18,183 bases of DNA from JBKQVT01 sp052139835 (GTDB lineage: Bacteria > Planctomycetota > Planctomycetia > Pirellulales > Thermoguttaceae), in contig JBKQVT010000059.1 of assembly GCA_052139835.1 (NCBI GenBank), positions 1 through 18,183 of the forward strand. The letters are read 5' to 3'. Position 1 is the first letter of the stretch; each line of letters starts with the position of its first letter. Positions 1-6,527 of the stretch are shown piece after piece. The notes beneath the pieces were generated by a model that saw only the letters and a list, made by a program, of their open reading frames with translations, was not told the DNA's origin and did no database searches. The translations under genes and the position numbers were made by a program.

Positions 1-84
1 GCCGCCGGGTTTATCCCGGCGGTTGGCCGGTGGGGCGCGGATGATCAGGGCCACGCAACCGCCGGGATAAACCCGGCGGCTCGC
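1..84. repeat. Inverted pair of REP-like hairpins (family A)
   Basis: Two near-identical palindromes lie head to head. The first (2-22) has an 8-bp stem CCGCCGGG with loop TTTAT. The second (59-79) has the same stem with loop ATAAA and is followed by CTCGC. The element ends about 10 nt beyond the stop codon of the protease gene at 94, so it sits in the 3' flank of that gene. Close relatives occur at 6072-6097 and 17082-17151. The paired arrangement resembles bacterial BIME units. No open frame is claimed here. Confidence 0.85.
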
Positions 85-93
85 CATTTATCC

Positions 94-1290
94 TCACGGC
101 CCGCGGTCGAGCTTGCCGCGGTCGCCCAGGTCCACCGAGATCGTCTGCGTCTTGCCGTCGCGGAAGATCAGCAGCGGCACGCGCTTGCCCACCTCGATCA
201 GACTGACCAGGTTGATCAGATGCGCGTCGTCCTCGACGCGCTCGCCGTCGATCTGCAAGATCACGTCGCCGGCCTGCAAGCCGGCGGCCTCGGCGGGAGT
301 GCCCTTGATGACGCTCAGCACCCGCGTGCCCATCGGATTGGGCAGGCCCAGCTCCGCCGCCATGGCCGGACCATAGCGCGACTCCAGGCTCACCCCCAGA
401 AAGGCGCGGGTCACCTTCCCCGAGTCGATCAGTTGCCGGGCGACGTTGATGAACATGTTCATGGGGATGGCAAAGCCGATCCGCTCGCTGATCCCCGACT
501 TGCTGGCGATGGCGCTGTTGATGCCGATGACCTCGCCGCGGAGGTTGCAGAGCGGACCGCCGCTGTTGCCGGGATTGATGGAGGCGTCGGTCTGGAGGAA
601 GTCCTGGTAGCGGACGGTGGCGTTGCCGAACTGCAGATCGCGGCGGCCCTTGGCGCTGATGATGCCGAAAGTGACCGAATTCCTCAGCCCGAAGGGACTC
701 CCCACCGCCAGCACGAAATCGCCGACCTCCATCCGCGTGCTGTCGCCCAGCGTGGCGCCGACCAGGCCGGAGCCCGCGACGGCCAGCACGGCAACGTCGG
801 TATCGGCGTCGTCCCACATCTGGCGGGGATGGAGCTGCCGGCCGTCGGCGAGGTTGAGGTCGATGCCCTCCAGCGTGGCGGCATGGACCACGTGCCGATT
901 GGTGAGCACGTAATATTTTTCCTTCCACTGGATGATGACGCCGGAGCCGGCCTCTTCATTGTGGCCGTGGCCATACTGGAGGCTGCCTGGGGTGGAGCTG
1001 TCGGCCTCGATGTTGACCACCGTGGGGCCGACGAGCTTGGCGACCGTCTTGACCACGGCGGCCTGGGCCTCCAGGACGGGGGCGTTTTGCGCGAGGGTGC
1101 GCTGCCAGGCGGCGCGCTCCTGGGCGGCCGAGAGGTCGCGGGCCAGGCCGGCGGGCGTGGCCGTCGGCGTGGGCGCGGCCGTCTGGGCCTGCGCGGCCGC
1201 AGCGGCCAACAGCCCGGCCGCCATCAACAGGACCAGCGCCGCCGCTGGCGGCGCCAAGAACGAACGAGTTCCTCCCTGCCTTCGCTCCAT
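94..1290 (-). CDS. HtrA/DegP-type trypsin-like serine protease with one PDZ domain
   Basis: Predicted secreted or periplasmic serine protease of the S1C (HtrA) family, which degrades or processes misfolded envelope proteins. The 398-aa product starts with a positively charged stretch and a hydrophobic Ala/Leu-rich segment at about residues 11-34, ending in AQAQ, consistent with a Sec signal peptide or N-terminal anchor. The catalytic triad is visible: His133 in TNRHVV, Asp165 in TDVAVL and Ser243 in GNSGGPL. One PDZ domain follows at about 295-390, with the carboxylate-binding loop near FLGVSL and the GDVILQIDG motif. A single PDZ is shorter than E. coli DegP, which has two. The gene lies 74 bp downstream of the dksA-like gene on the same strand, separated by a terminator-like hairpin. 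Assignment to the family is firm; substrates are unknown. Confidence 0.93.
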   Translation of the reverse strand: MERRQGGTRSFLAPPAAALVLLMAAGLLAAAAAQAQTAAPTPTATPAGLARDLSAAQERAAWQRTLAQNAPVLEAQAAVVKTVAKLVGPTVVNIEADSSTPGSLQYGHGHNEEAGSGVIIQWKEKYYVLTNRHVVHAATLEGIDLNLADGRQLHPRQMWDDADTDVAVLAVAGSGLVGATLGDSTRMEVGDFVLAVGSPFGLRNSVTFGIISAKGRRDLQFGNATVRYQDFLQTDASINPGNSGGPLCNLRGEVIGINSAIASKSGISERIGFAIPMNMFINVARQLIDSGKVTRAFLGVSLESRYGPAMAAELGLPNPMGTRVLSVIKGTPAEAAGLQAGDVILQIDGERVEDDAHLINLVSLIEVGKRVPLLIFRDGKTQTISVDLGDRGKLDRGP

Positions 1291-1329
1291 AGAATGATCC
1301 AGCGGTTGTTGCGCTCGTGCTCCGCGACG

Positions 1330-1353
1330 AAAAAGGGGACAGTCCCCATTTTC
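1330..1353. terminator. Bidirectional terminator-like hairpin between the dksA-like gene and the protease gene
   Basis: GGGGAC (1335-1340) and GTCCCC (1342-1347) form a tight hairpin flanked by an A-run on the left and ATTTT on the right. Read on the minus strand it follows the dksA-like stop codon and ends in TTTTT, the form of an intrinsic terminator. The same GGGGACxGTCCCC core, flanked by A and T runs, is one I recall as a dispersed repeat in planctomycetes. It may therefore be a repeat that also acts as a terminator. The loop is very short. Confidence 0.5.
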
Positions 1354-1364
1354 CCTTCAGCCGC

Positions 1365-1814
1365 TCAGGAAACGTCCAACTCGATGTCGTTGATGGAAAG
1401 GTCGGCATCGTTGCCGGAGACGTCGAGCAATCGGCTCCAATCGACGTCGGCCGACGACGAGGCGCCTTGGCGCTCGGCCTCGCGCTGGCACTTGATGCAA
1501 TAGGTCGCGTACGGCAGGGCGTTCAGCCGGGCCATGGGGATGTTGGTCCCGCAGCCCTCACAACTGCCGAACTGCCCGTTGCGCATGCGCTCCAGGGCAT
1601 ACTCGATGCGGGTCAACTCGCGGCTCTCCACCTCGGCCAACTGCGAGCTGATTTCGTCCTGCACGCTGTCCAAAGCGGCATCGACCATATCGCCGGAAGT
1701 CTGGGCCCTGAGTTCCTTCAACAGACTCAGGTCGCCCGCCAGTGCCTTGCGCAAGGCATCGCGCCGTTTCATGAGAAGCTGGCGCATGGTAAGGATCGCA
1801 TCTTTGCGGCTCAT
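1365..1814 (-). CDS. DksA/TraR-family zinc-finger transcription regulator
   Basis: Predicted RNA polymerase secondary-channel factor of the DksA/TraR family, 149 aa. An N-terminal helical region (about 5-80) would form the coiled coil. It contains Asp42-x-x-Asp45-x-Ala47, matching the DxxDxA tip motif that DksA uses near the polymerase active site. The C4 zinc finger is Cys85, Cys88, Cys106 and Cys109. An acidic tail follows (about 122-149). The start is supported by GAGGTG at 1823-1828, 8 nt upstream of the ATG. The size and the DxxDxA motif favour a true DksA-like role over a short TraR-like protein, but paralogues are common, so no symbol is given. Expression could start from a TATAAT box at 2012-2017. 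Confidence 0.9.
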   Translation of the reverse strand: MSRKDAILTMRQLLMKRRDALRKALAGDLSLLKELRAQTSGDMVDAALDSVQDEISSQLAEVESRELTRIEYALERMRNGQFGSCEGCGTNIPMARLNALPYATYCIKCQREAERQGASSSADVDWSRLLDVSGNDADLSINDIELDVS

Positions 1815-1924
1815 AGGGCTTTCACCTCGGTGTCCGCTTCAGGCCGCGCTGAAGGTTGCCCCCCCTCAGTGTAGCCGTATTCGAACTCCTCCTCTACGTG
1901 TGACGGATCGTTCCGGTCTAGTCG

Positions 1925-1962
1925 CTGTCAGCGGCGAAGGATGAGCCCGCCGGTGCTGACAG
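1925..1962 (-). promoter_or_regulatory. Hairpin in the putative dksA-like leader
   Basis: CTGTCAGC (1925-1932) and GCTGACAG (1955-1962) are perfectly complementary. Inside them GGCG (1933-1936) pairs with CGCC (1948-1951). No T-run follows on either strand, so a terminator is unlikely. It lies about 110 nt upstream of the dksA-like start, inside the leader if transcription begins near 2005. Confidence 0.4.
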
Positions 1963-2011
1963 TAACCAAACTATACTACGCATTTCAAGGGCCAGGGGAT
2001 CAAAAAAATCG

Positions 2012-2017
2012 ATTATA
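2012..2017 (-). promoter_or_regulatory. Candidate -10 box for the dksA-like gene
   Basis: The minus strand reads TATAAT exactly, in an A/T-rich island of an otherwise GC-rich region. It is followed by a seven-T run about where transcription would start. No good -35 box is seen at 16-18 nt, so the call rests on the -10 alone. Confidence 0.3.
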
Positions 2018-2375
2018 TCTACCCCCTCCACACGCACCCTGGCTCGGCGACGGTAAGGGCTTATCGGCAAACAACTTAGGCAGCACGAGACGGACCAGCC
2101 GTCTAGGGCGTTTCGGAGGCGGGTCACCGGCGGCGGTGAGGACACTTCGGCAGGACAAAGCACACTAGCATAGCGTATCGCTGCCGCGGTTTCTACCCCC
2201 TTAACGCTAACGGATAATCGACAAAACCGGCACAGATATCCAGCCGTTTTTCCACCGCGGGGAAGGAATCCTGGAAGTGCCCCCGCGGCCGTTGACCGCG
2301 GGTTGGGCGTAAGCTAAATGCCCTAGAGGGTTTAATACGCCATTTCTCGAGTTCCACGTCGACCGTGCTCCGGAA

Positions 2376-2441
2376 GGGTGCCACGGTTGGCTTGCCAACC
2401 GTGCTGCCCCCGCACTGCTGGGCGAGCCAGCAGTGACACCC
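2376..2441 (+). repeat. Two-hairpin repeat (family B), copy 1, in the FHA gene leader
   Basis: Hairpin 1 has a 9-bp stem (CACGGTTGG 2382-2390 with CCAACCGTG 2395-2403). Hairpin 2 has a 9-bp stem (CACTGCTGG 2413-2421 with CCAGCAGTG 2427-2435). GGGTG at 2376-2380 can close the unit with CACCC at 2437-2441. The loop regions GGCTTGCC and GGCGAGCC can pair with each other, with one G-U. It ends 29 nt before the chosen FHA-gene ATG. A second copy lies at 11339-11402. Confidence 0.85.
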
Positions 2442-2470
2442 AGCCGGGACCACTCCTGGTGAATAAAAAC

Positions 2471-4543
2471 ATGCTTAGCAGCACCCTGACCGCCGCCCCA
2501 CCCCACACCTCCACCAGCCCCTTAGTCCTCCGCGTCCGCGGTCCGGGGCGTGACGGGCAGATCGTCCGGCTCCGCGCGGCCAAATGCACGGTCGGGGCCG
2601 GGCCGCGTTGCACCCTGCGGCTCCGGGCCCGCGGCGTGGGACCGCTCCATTGCCTGATCGTCCGCGGCCCGCAGGCCACCATCGTCCGCCGCTGGTCAGC
2701 CGACACCCTGCTGAACGGCCAGGCCTTCACCGATGCCCCCCTAGCCCCCGGCGACCGCTTGAGCGTCGGCGCCATCGAGTTGGAGGTCCTGGGCGCGGCT
2801 CCTGCCGACCAGGGCGATACCGACCAGCCCAGCGGGCAACTGGCCGCGTTGCAGGCCGAGTTGGACGCCCGCCAAAAGACGCTCGCCGACGAACAATCGC
2901 GGCTTGCCGGCCGTCAGCAAGAGTGGGAAGAGCGGCGCAGCCAGTTGGAAAGGCAGCAGCAGGCGATGGAAGAAGACCGCCATCGCTGGGAAACCGAGCA
3001 GAAGGATATTGAAGAAGACCGCCATCGCTGGGAAACCGAGCGGAAGGATATTGAAGAAGAGCGCCGCCGCTGGGAAACCGAGCGGAAGGAAATGGAAAAA
3101 GACCGCCGCCGCTGGAAGACCCAGCAGAAGAAAGCGGCGTCGCAAAGCGCCGCCGAGTCGCAGCAAGACGCGGCCCGGCAGGCCGAGTTGGAGGCCCGCG
3201 AGCATGCCTTGGCTGACCGGCAGCAGCAGTGGGAGGCCGAGCGCGAGGAGTCCCAACGGCAACTCAGCAAGCAGGGCCAACAACTGGCCGCGTTGCAGGC
3301 CGAGTTGGATGTCCGCCAGACGACGCGCGCCGACGAACAATCGCAGCTTGCCGGCCGGCAACAGGAATTGGAAGAGCGTCAAATCCAGTTGGAAACGCAG
3401 CGGGAGTCGCTGGACGAAGACCGCCGCCGCTGGGAAGCCCAGCAGAAGGAAGCGGCGTCGCAAATCGCCGCCGCGCGAGAGCAAGACGTGGCCCGGCAGG
3501 CCGACCTGGAGGCCCGCGATCGCGCCCTGGCCGACCGGCAAGAGCAGTGGCAGGCCGAGCGGGAGGGGTCGCAGCGGCAACTCGATGAGGCAGCCCAAGA
3601 GCTTCACGCCCTCAAGGCCGACTTGCAGACGGCTGAAGAGGCCCTCGAAGAAAACCGCCGTCGTTGGGAGGAGGAGCAGCGGGAGGCAAGGGCCCTGATG
3701 GCCGAGCGGGCCCAACAAGACGCGGCCCGGCAGGCCGAACTCGATCGGCGCGAGCGTGCGCTGGCCGGGTGCCGGCAAGAAACGGAGACGGAGCAAGAGG
3801 TCCAGGAGCAACTTCCTGAGCGCGGGGATGAGAAGCCGCCGGTCGCCGCGGTGGAGCCGCCGCGGGCGGACCGCCGCCGGACGCCGGCCGGCGGGCCGGC
3901 CATTTCGCCCCAGGCCGCGCCGCAGCACGGCGGCGAAGAAGAATCGATCGACGACTACATGACGCAACTGCTGGAGCGGCTGCGCAAAGGGAGCGGATCG
4001 CCGGCCCCTGCCCGGCGGGTGGAGGCCCCCGTGCCGACCCCTGCGCCGGTCCGTGCGGCAGAGCCGGCGCGGGCCGTCCCCAAGGAGCCGGAGGTGGCCG
4101 ATGCGGAAACGTCCCCGCACGCCCCGACGGCCGCCCCGCGGCCGGCAGCGGTGGAAACCGCCCCGCACGCGACCGCGCCGGAGACCCAGGTGAGCATGGC
4201 CGCCATGCGCGAACTGGCCAATCTATCGGCGCAAAGCGCGATCAGCCGGCACAACCGCTGGCAAATGGTCCGCACGAAGCGCGGCAAGCTGCTGATCGTC
4301 CTCCAGGGATTGATCATCGGCGGCGCGCTGTTGTGGATGTGGGGGCGTCCCGGCGCCCGCGTCTTTATCTTGTGCGGGGCCGTGGCCAGCTTCCTGACGG
4401 CGGCGGTCTGGGGCATCGAATATGCCGTCCTCACCGGGCGGGCGATCCGCGACAAGTTCGGCCTCCTCACGCTGCCGCGCGACGCCGCGCCGGCGGAGCC
4501 GCCCGCGGCCACCCAGGAGGTCAAAGGCCGCGGGCAGCCTTGA
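2471..4543 (+). CDS. FHA-like, coiled-coil protein with two C-terminal membrane segments
   Basis: A 690-aa protein of unknown exact role. Residues about 19-108 resemble a forkhead-associated (FHA) domain, ending in LLNG and a PGDRLSVG turn. The usual Gly-Arg and Ser residues of phosphothreonine binding are not evident (VGAGP, then GPLHC), so phosphopeptide binding is doubtful. Residues about 115-470 are a very charged Glu/Arg/Gln coiled coil, with four 14-residue tandem repeats at 167-222 and larger repeats around QLAALQAELD. A Pro/Ala-rich linker (about 480-575) leads to two hydrophobic segments at about 606-625 and 629-652, then a short tail. The ATG at 2471 was chosen over an upstream in-frame start because the extra residues would be encoded by a palindromic repeat. 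The 3' end overlaps the convergent gene by 23 bp. A cytoplasmic scaffold tethered to the membrane is an inference. Confidence 0.8.
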   Translation: MLSSTLTAAPPHTSTSPLVLRVRGPGRDGQIVRLRAAKCTVGAGPRCTLRLRARGVGPLHCLIVRGPQATIVRRWSADTLLNGQAFTDAPLAPGDRLSVGAIELEVLGAAPADQGDTDQPSGQLAALQAELDARQKTLADEQSRLAGRQQEWEERRSQLERQQQAMEEDRHRWETEQKDIEEDRHRWETERKDIEEERRRWETERKEMEKDRRRWKTQQKKAASQSAAESQQDAARQAELEAREHALADRQQQWEAEREESQRQLSKQGQQLAALQAELDVRQTTRADEQSQLAGRQQELEERQIQLETQRESLDEDRRRWEAQQKEAASQIAAAREQDVARQADLEARDRALADRQEQWQAEREGSQRQLDEAAQELHALKADLQTAEEALEENRRRWEEEQREARALMAERAQQDAARQAELDRRERALAGCRQETETEQEVQEQLPERGDEKPPVAAVEPPRADRRRTPAGGPAISPQAAPQHGGEEESIDDYMTQLLERLRKGSGSPAPARRVEAPVPTPAPVRAAEPARAVPKEPEVADAETSPHAPTAAPRPAAVETAPHATAPETQVSMAAMRELANLSAQSAISRHNRWQMVRTKRGKLLIVLQGLIIGGALLWMWGRPGARVFILCGAVASFLTAAVWGIEYAVLTGRAIRDKFGLLTLPRDAAPAEPPAATQEVKGRGQP
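2969..3136 (+). repeat. Four 42-bp tandem repeats within the coiled-coil gene
   Basis: Units start at 2969, 3011, 3053 and 3095. Each encodes 14 residues of the form EEDRxRWETExKxx. The first two units differ at only one base over most of their length (CAG versus CGG), so the duplication is recent or is being homogenised. The later units diverge more. Confidence 0.9.
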
Positions 4544-5549
4544 CGTCGTCGAAGTCGCGCAGGTGATAGTCGATGCCGACGTAGTCCAGCACCCGCAGCA
4601 GGCCGCGCAGGGCCACGCCCATGCCGTCGGGCCCGCTGAAGCCGCCGAACTGCCCGCCGCCTTTCAGATGCGGCTCCAGGTCGAGGAAGACGCCGGGAAT
4701 GCCCCGCCGCCCCAACCTCTTCTCCAGCGCCGGCAGCACCCGGCTGAAGTCGCGCAAGATCGCCTCGTGCGCGGCGTCGCCCTGATCGGCGGGGGCGAAA
4801 TGGATCGGGGTCTCTTCAGCCGCCGCACCGCCGTCGCCGCCGGCGTGCCCGCTGGCGGGTCGCGGCCGGCGATAGTCCTTCACGTGCATCCACCCCAGGC
4901 TCGCCTTCATCGCCAGGTATTGCTCGAACACCTCCGCCGGGCGGTAGCCTTGCACGAGGATGTTGGCGGCGTCGAAGACCAGGACCATGGCCGGGTGGTT
5001 CACCTGGCGGTGAATCTCGGCCGCCAAGTGGCCGTTGGCGCCCACCAGGTCCGCCTCCACCTCCAGGCCGAAGGTCAGGTCGCTGCGGTGGCACGTCTCG
5101 GCGATCTGCCCCAGCCAGTCGACCGCCTGCGGCAAGTGCTCGCGGGGCTCGCTCCCCCGCGGCGGATAAAAGGAAAAACCGCGCAGCAGCTTGGTCTCCA
5201 GGGCATGGGCCAGCTCGCACGCCTTCTGCACGTCGCCGCCCAGGTACTTCTTGATCGGCACGTAGGCGTTCTTCGTGCCGTCCTCGGCGTCCAGCAACTT
5301 GACCTTGCCGATGGGCGAGCCCAACGACGACACGTTCAGCCCGTATTCATTCTGAAGCTGCCGGAGCTTCTGGATTTCGGGCAGGGTCAGTTGCACGACG
5401 TTCTTCACGCCGCGGCCCACGTCGATGAAGCGGATACAGTGGTATTGCAGCCCCAAGGCCGCCAGGGCCGCAAACTGCTCGACCGCCGTCTTGTGGTTGG
5501 CGGCCTCGTCGCCAAAGGCGGAAATAATCACGCGCGGACGCTCGTCCAT
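4521..5549 (-). CDS. Sugar phosphate isomerase/epimerase-like TIM-barrel protein
   Basis: A 342-aa protein resembling the xylose-isomerase-like TIM-barrel family (AP endonuclease 2 / sugar phosphate isomerase-epimerase), whose members isomerise or epimerise sugars using a divalent metal. Candidate metal or catalytic residues fall in the expected order: Glu163 (GLEVEAD), Asp193 (VFDAANIL), His222 (MHVKDYR) and Glu292 (FLDLEPH). No signal peptide is seen, so it is probably cytoplasmic. A Gly/Ala-rich insertion (about 232-245) follows the His motif. The ATG has AAAGG about 7 nt upstream. Two direct CGGTTACCG repeats lie 31-60 bp upstream. Its 3' end overlaps the convergent FHA gene. The actual substrate cannot be read from the sequence; planctomycetes carry many paralogues. 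Confidence 0.85.
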   Translation of the reverse strand: MDERPRVIISAFGDEAANHKTAVEQFAALAALGLQYHCIRFIDVGRGVKNVVQLTLPEIQKLRQLQNEYGLNVSSLGSPIGKVKLLDAEDGTKNAYVPIKKYLGGDVQKACELAHALETKLLRGFSFYPPRGSEPREHLPQAVDWLGQIAETCHRSDLTFGLEVEADLVGANGHLAAEIHRQVNHPAMVLVFDAANILVQGYRPAEVFEQYLAMKASLGWMHVKDYRRPRPASGHAGGDGGAAAEETPIHFAPADQGDAAHEAILRDFSRVLPALEKRLGRRGIPGVFLDLEPHLKGGGQFGGFSGPDGMGVALRGLLRVLDYVGIDYHLRDFDDVKAARGL

Positions 5550-5579
5550 GGCCGGCCTTTACCTGCGAAGGGTGGAGTT

Positions 5580-5609
5580 CGGTTACCGGCGTTATTGTGA
5601 CGGTTACCG
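5580..5609 (-). promoter_or_regulatory. Direct 9-bp repeats upstream of the epimerase gene: operator candidate
   Basis: CGGTTACCG occurs at 5580-5588 and again at 5601-5609, a start-to-start spacing of 21 bp, close to two helical turns. The AT-richer interval between them reads CACAATAACG on the minus strand and could hold a -10 element. The site is 31-60 bp upstream of the ATG at 5549. The regulator is unknown. Confidence 0.4.
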
Positions 5610-5637
5610 AGGCGAACAGCAAGGGGGGCGGGGTAAA

Positions 5638-5673
5638 GGCGGAGGGTGGAGGGCGGAAGGGGGAAGGAAAGAG
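5638..5673 (+). repeat. Purine-rich array, partner of the array at the queF end
   Basis: A GGCGGAGGG / GGCGGAAGG-type tandem tract. Bases 5641-5667 are the reverse complement of 6103-6129 with one mismatch in 27. Seen from queF (minus strand) this is the distal C-rich arm. Confidence 0.8.
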
Positions 5674-5684
5674 GCACCACCACG

Positions 5685-5722
5685 CCCACCGGGCACCCGC
5701 ACAGCGGGTCGCGTCCGGTGGG
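5685..5722. repeat. Nested GC-rich hairpin downstream of the 73-aa gene
   Basis: CCCACCGG (5685-5692) pairs with CCGGTGGG (5715-5722). Inside, ACCCGC (5695-5700) pairs with GCGGGT (5704-5709) around loop ACA. It lies 40 nt after the stop codon at 5763 on the minus strand. No T-run follows, so it is either a REP-like element or a factor-dependent end; the sequence does not decide. Confidence 0.6.
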
Positions 5723-5762
5723 AATGGGCCGACGAGAAGAACGTTGCTGATCGAACCACTTG

Positions 5763-5984
5763 CTACGTTGTCGGCGCGGCCGACGCCCGTTCGATGCTGG
5801 CAATGTGCAACAAGGAGCAGAGAATCACTCGATCCGAATCGGGGACGCCGATGACCAAGGTGGACCTCAAGAGCATGGCAAACTCGGGATGAGGAATCCG
5901 GTGAACGTCGCCGTTGGAAAGCCTTACCTCAAGCGGCTCAAAGGGCTGCCGCTTCAATAACTCGCGGATCGTTTCGGCGTTCAT
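5763..5984 (-). CDS. Small conserved hypothetical protein, 73 aa
   Basis: A short soluble protein with the pattern IRELLKRQPFEPLEVRLSNG, then HRIPHPEF and a hydrophobic strand-rich C-terminal half (VIGVPDS, ILCSLLHIASIE). I recall many planctomycete and cyanobacterial hypothetical proteins with this layout (LL...PFxPFxhhLxxG...hxhxHPEF), so it is probably real; no function is known to me. The ATG has AAAGG about 9 nt upstream. It stands alone between the epimerase gene and queF, and the purine-rich arrays at 5638-5673 and 6103-6152 bracket it in inverted orientation. Such small proteins are often scattered as orphans. No membrane segment or catalytic motif is seen. Confidence 0.65.
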   Translation of the reverse strand: MNAETIRELLKRQPFEPLEVRLSNGDVHRIPHPEFAMLLRSTLVIGVPDSDRVILCSLLHIASIERASAAPTT

Positions 5985-6071
5985 GGACCCGGCCTTTCGG
6001 AAATGGCAACTTACGTGCGATAATCCAATTATATCGTCGCTAGAGCACGACCGGCGATGATTTCAACCCAT

Positions 6072-6097
6072 CCGCCGGGATAAACCCGGCGGCTCGC
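6072..6097. repeat. Single REP-like hairpin (family A)
   Basis: Stem CCGCCGGG (6072-6079), loop ATAAA, stem CCCGGCGG (6085-6092), followed by CTCGC. It is the same unit, including flank, as 59-84 and as the second hairpin at 17126-17151. It lies just beyond the G-rich array at the queF 3' end. Confidence 0.85.
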
Positions 6098-6102
6098 TTC
6101 AT

Positions 6103-6152
6103 CCTTCCCCCTTCCGCCCTCCGCCCTCCCCCTTATTTTCCGCCCTCCGCCT
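6103..6152 (-). repeat. G-rich array running out of the queF 3' end
   Basis: On the minus strand a GGCGGAGGGCGGA-type tract starts inside the last codons of queF, includes its TAA stop (6133-6135) and continues to 6103. The last residues of QueF, AEGGK, are encoded by the array. It is the inverted partner of 5638-5673. Confidence 0.8.
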
Positions 6153-6492
6153 TGACGGTCACACTGGTCCTGATTCCCCCTCGGGCGGTGAACGAGGCCA
6201 CGAGCGTCATCCGCCGCGGCCGCAACACGCCAACCAGGTCGTCGAGAATCCGGTTGGTCACGGCCTCGTAATAGATCCCCTCGTTGCGATACTGCTGCAA
6301 ATAAAGCTTCAGGCTCTTCAACTCGACGCACTTTTTATCCGGAACGTAGCTGAAGGTGAGCGTGCCGAAGTCCGGCTGCCCCGTCTTCGGACACACTGAG
6401 GTGAACTCCGGACAGACGATCTCGATGGTATAATCCCGGCCCGGACAAGGATTCTCGAACGTTTCCAAAATATCCCGCGACGGTTCAGTCAC
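6133..6492 (-). CDS. queF: NADPH-dependent preQ0 reductase (preQ1 synthase)
   Basis: Reduces 7-cyano-7-deazaguanine (preQ0) to preQ1 in queuosine biosynthesis. The 119-aa size fits the short, unimodular QueF class. Catalytic Cys34 lies in FTSVCPKTGQPDFG with Asp41 seven residues on, the spacing known for the Bacillus enzyme. The family signature ELKSLKLYL is at 57-65 and binds the NADPH/substrate region. The start codon is GTG, supported by GGAGG at 6502-6506 on the minus strand, 9 nt away. The gene is divergent from queC with only 35 bp between starts, so the two probably share a control region. The final residues AEGGK are encoded by a repeat array and look like a repeat-derived C-terminus. 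Confidence 0.95.
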   Translation of the reverse strand: MTEPSRDILETFENPCPGRDYTIEIVCPEFTSVCPKTGQPDFGTLTFSYVPDKKCVELKSLKLYLQQYRNEGIYYEAVTNRILDDLVGVLRPRRMTLVASFTARGGIRTSVTVKAEGGK

Positions 6493-6527
6493 TTGCAGGT
6501 TCCTCCGGGGCCTCCGATAATTGTGGC
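6493..6527. promoter_or_regulatory. 35-bp divergent queF/queC region with a queC promoter candidate
   Basis: On the plus strand TTGCAG (6493-6498) and GATAAT (6516-6521) are 17 bp apart. Transcription would then start at about the queC ATG (6528). No Shine-Dalgarno sequence precedes that ATG, which fits a leaderless mRNA. On the minus strand GGAGG (6506-6502) serves queF. The -35 match is poor (3 of 6). Confidence 0.4.

Larger units (their letters stand above)
1815..2375. other. Gene-free stretch upstream of the dksA-like and FHA genes
   Basis: No reading frame here looks real: the short frames have no recognisable domain, no convincing ribosome-binding site and atypical composition. The stretch is less GC-rich than its surroundings. 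It holds a hairpin at 1925-1962, a TATAAT-like box on the minus strand at 2012-2017 beside a T-run, and a 7-bp-stem inverted repeat (CCCGCGG 2282-2288, CCGCGGG 2296-2302). I found no match to tmRNA, RNase P RNA or a tRNA by eye. A divergent promoter region is the likeliest role. An unrecognised small RNA cannot be excluded. Confidence 0.5.

Noticed and set aside
1918..2163. Short minus-strand frame of 81 codons in the dksA upstream region
   Set aside because: No ribosome-binding site, no recognisable pattern, and it would cover the TATAAT box and hairpin.
2741..4168. Long minus-strand frame of 475 codons opposite the coiled-coil gene
   Set aside because: It is the antisense image of a Glu/Arg/Gln-rich repeat gene and gives Leu/Arg/Gly-rich low-complexity protein with no domain. 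The plus-strand gene explains the region.
5425..5892. Plus-strand frame of 155 codons across the epimerase leader and the purine array
   Set aside because: Half of it is low-complexity repeat translation, and it lies opposite two better-supported genes.
6493..6527. preQ1 riboswitch before queC or queF
   Set aside because: The gap is only 35 bp and shows no hairpin with an A-rich tail that could form the preQ1 pseudoknot.
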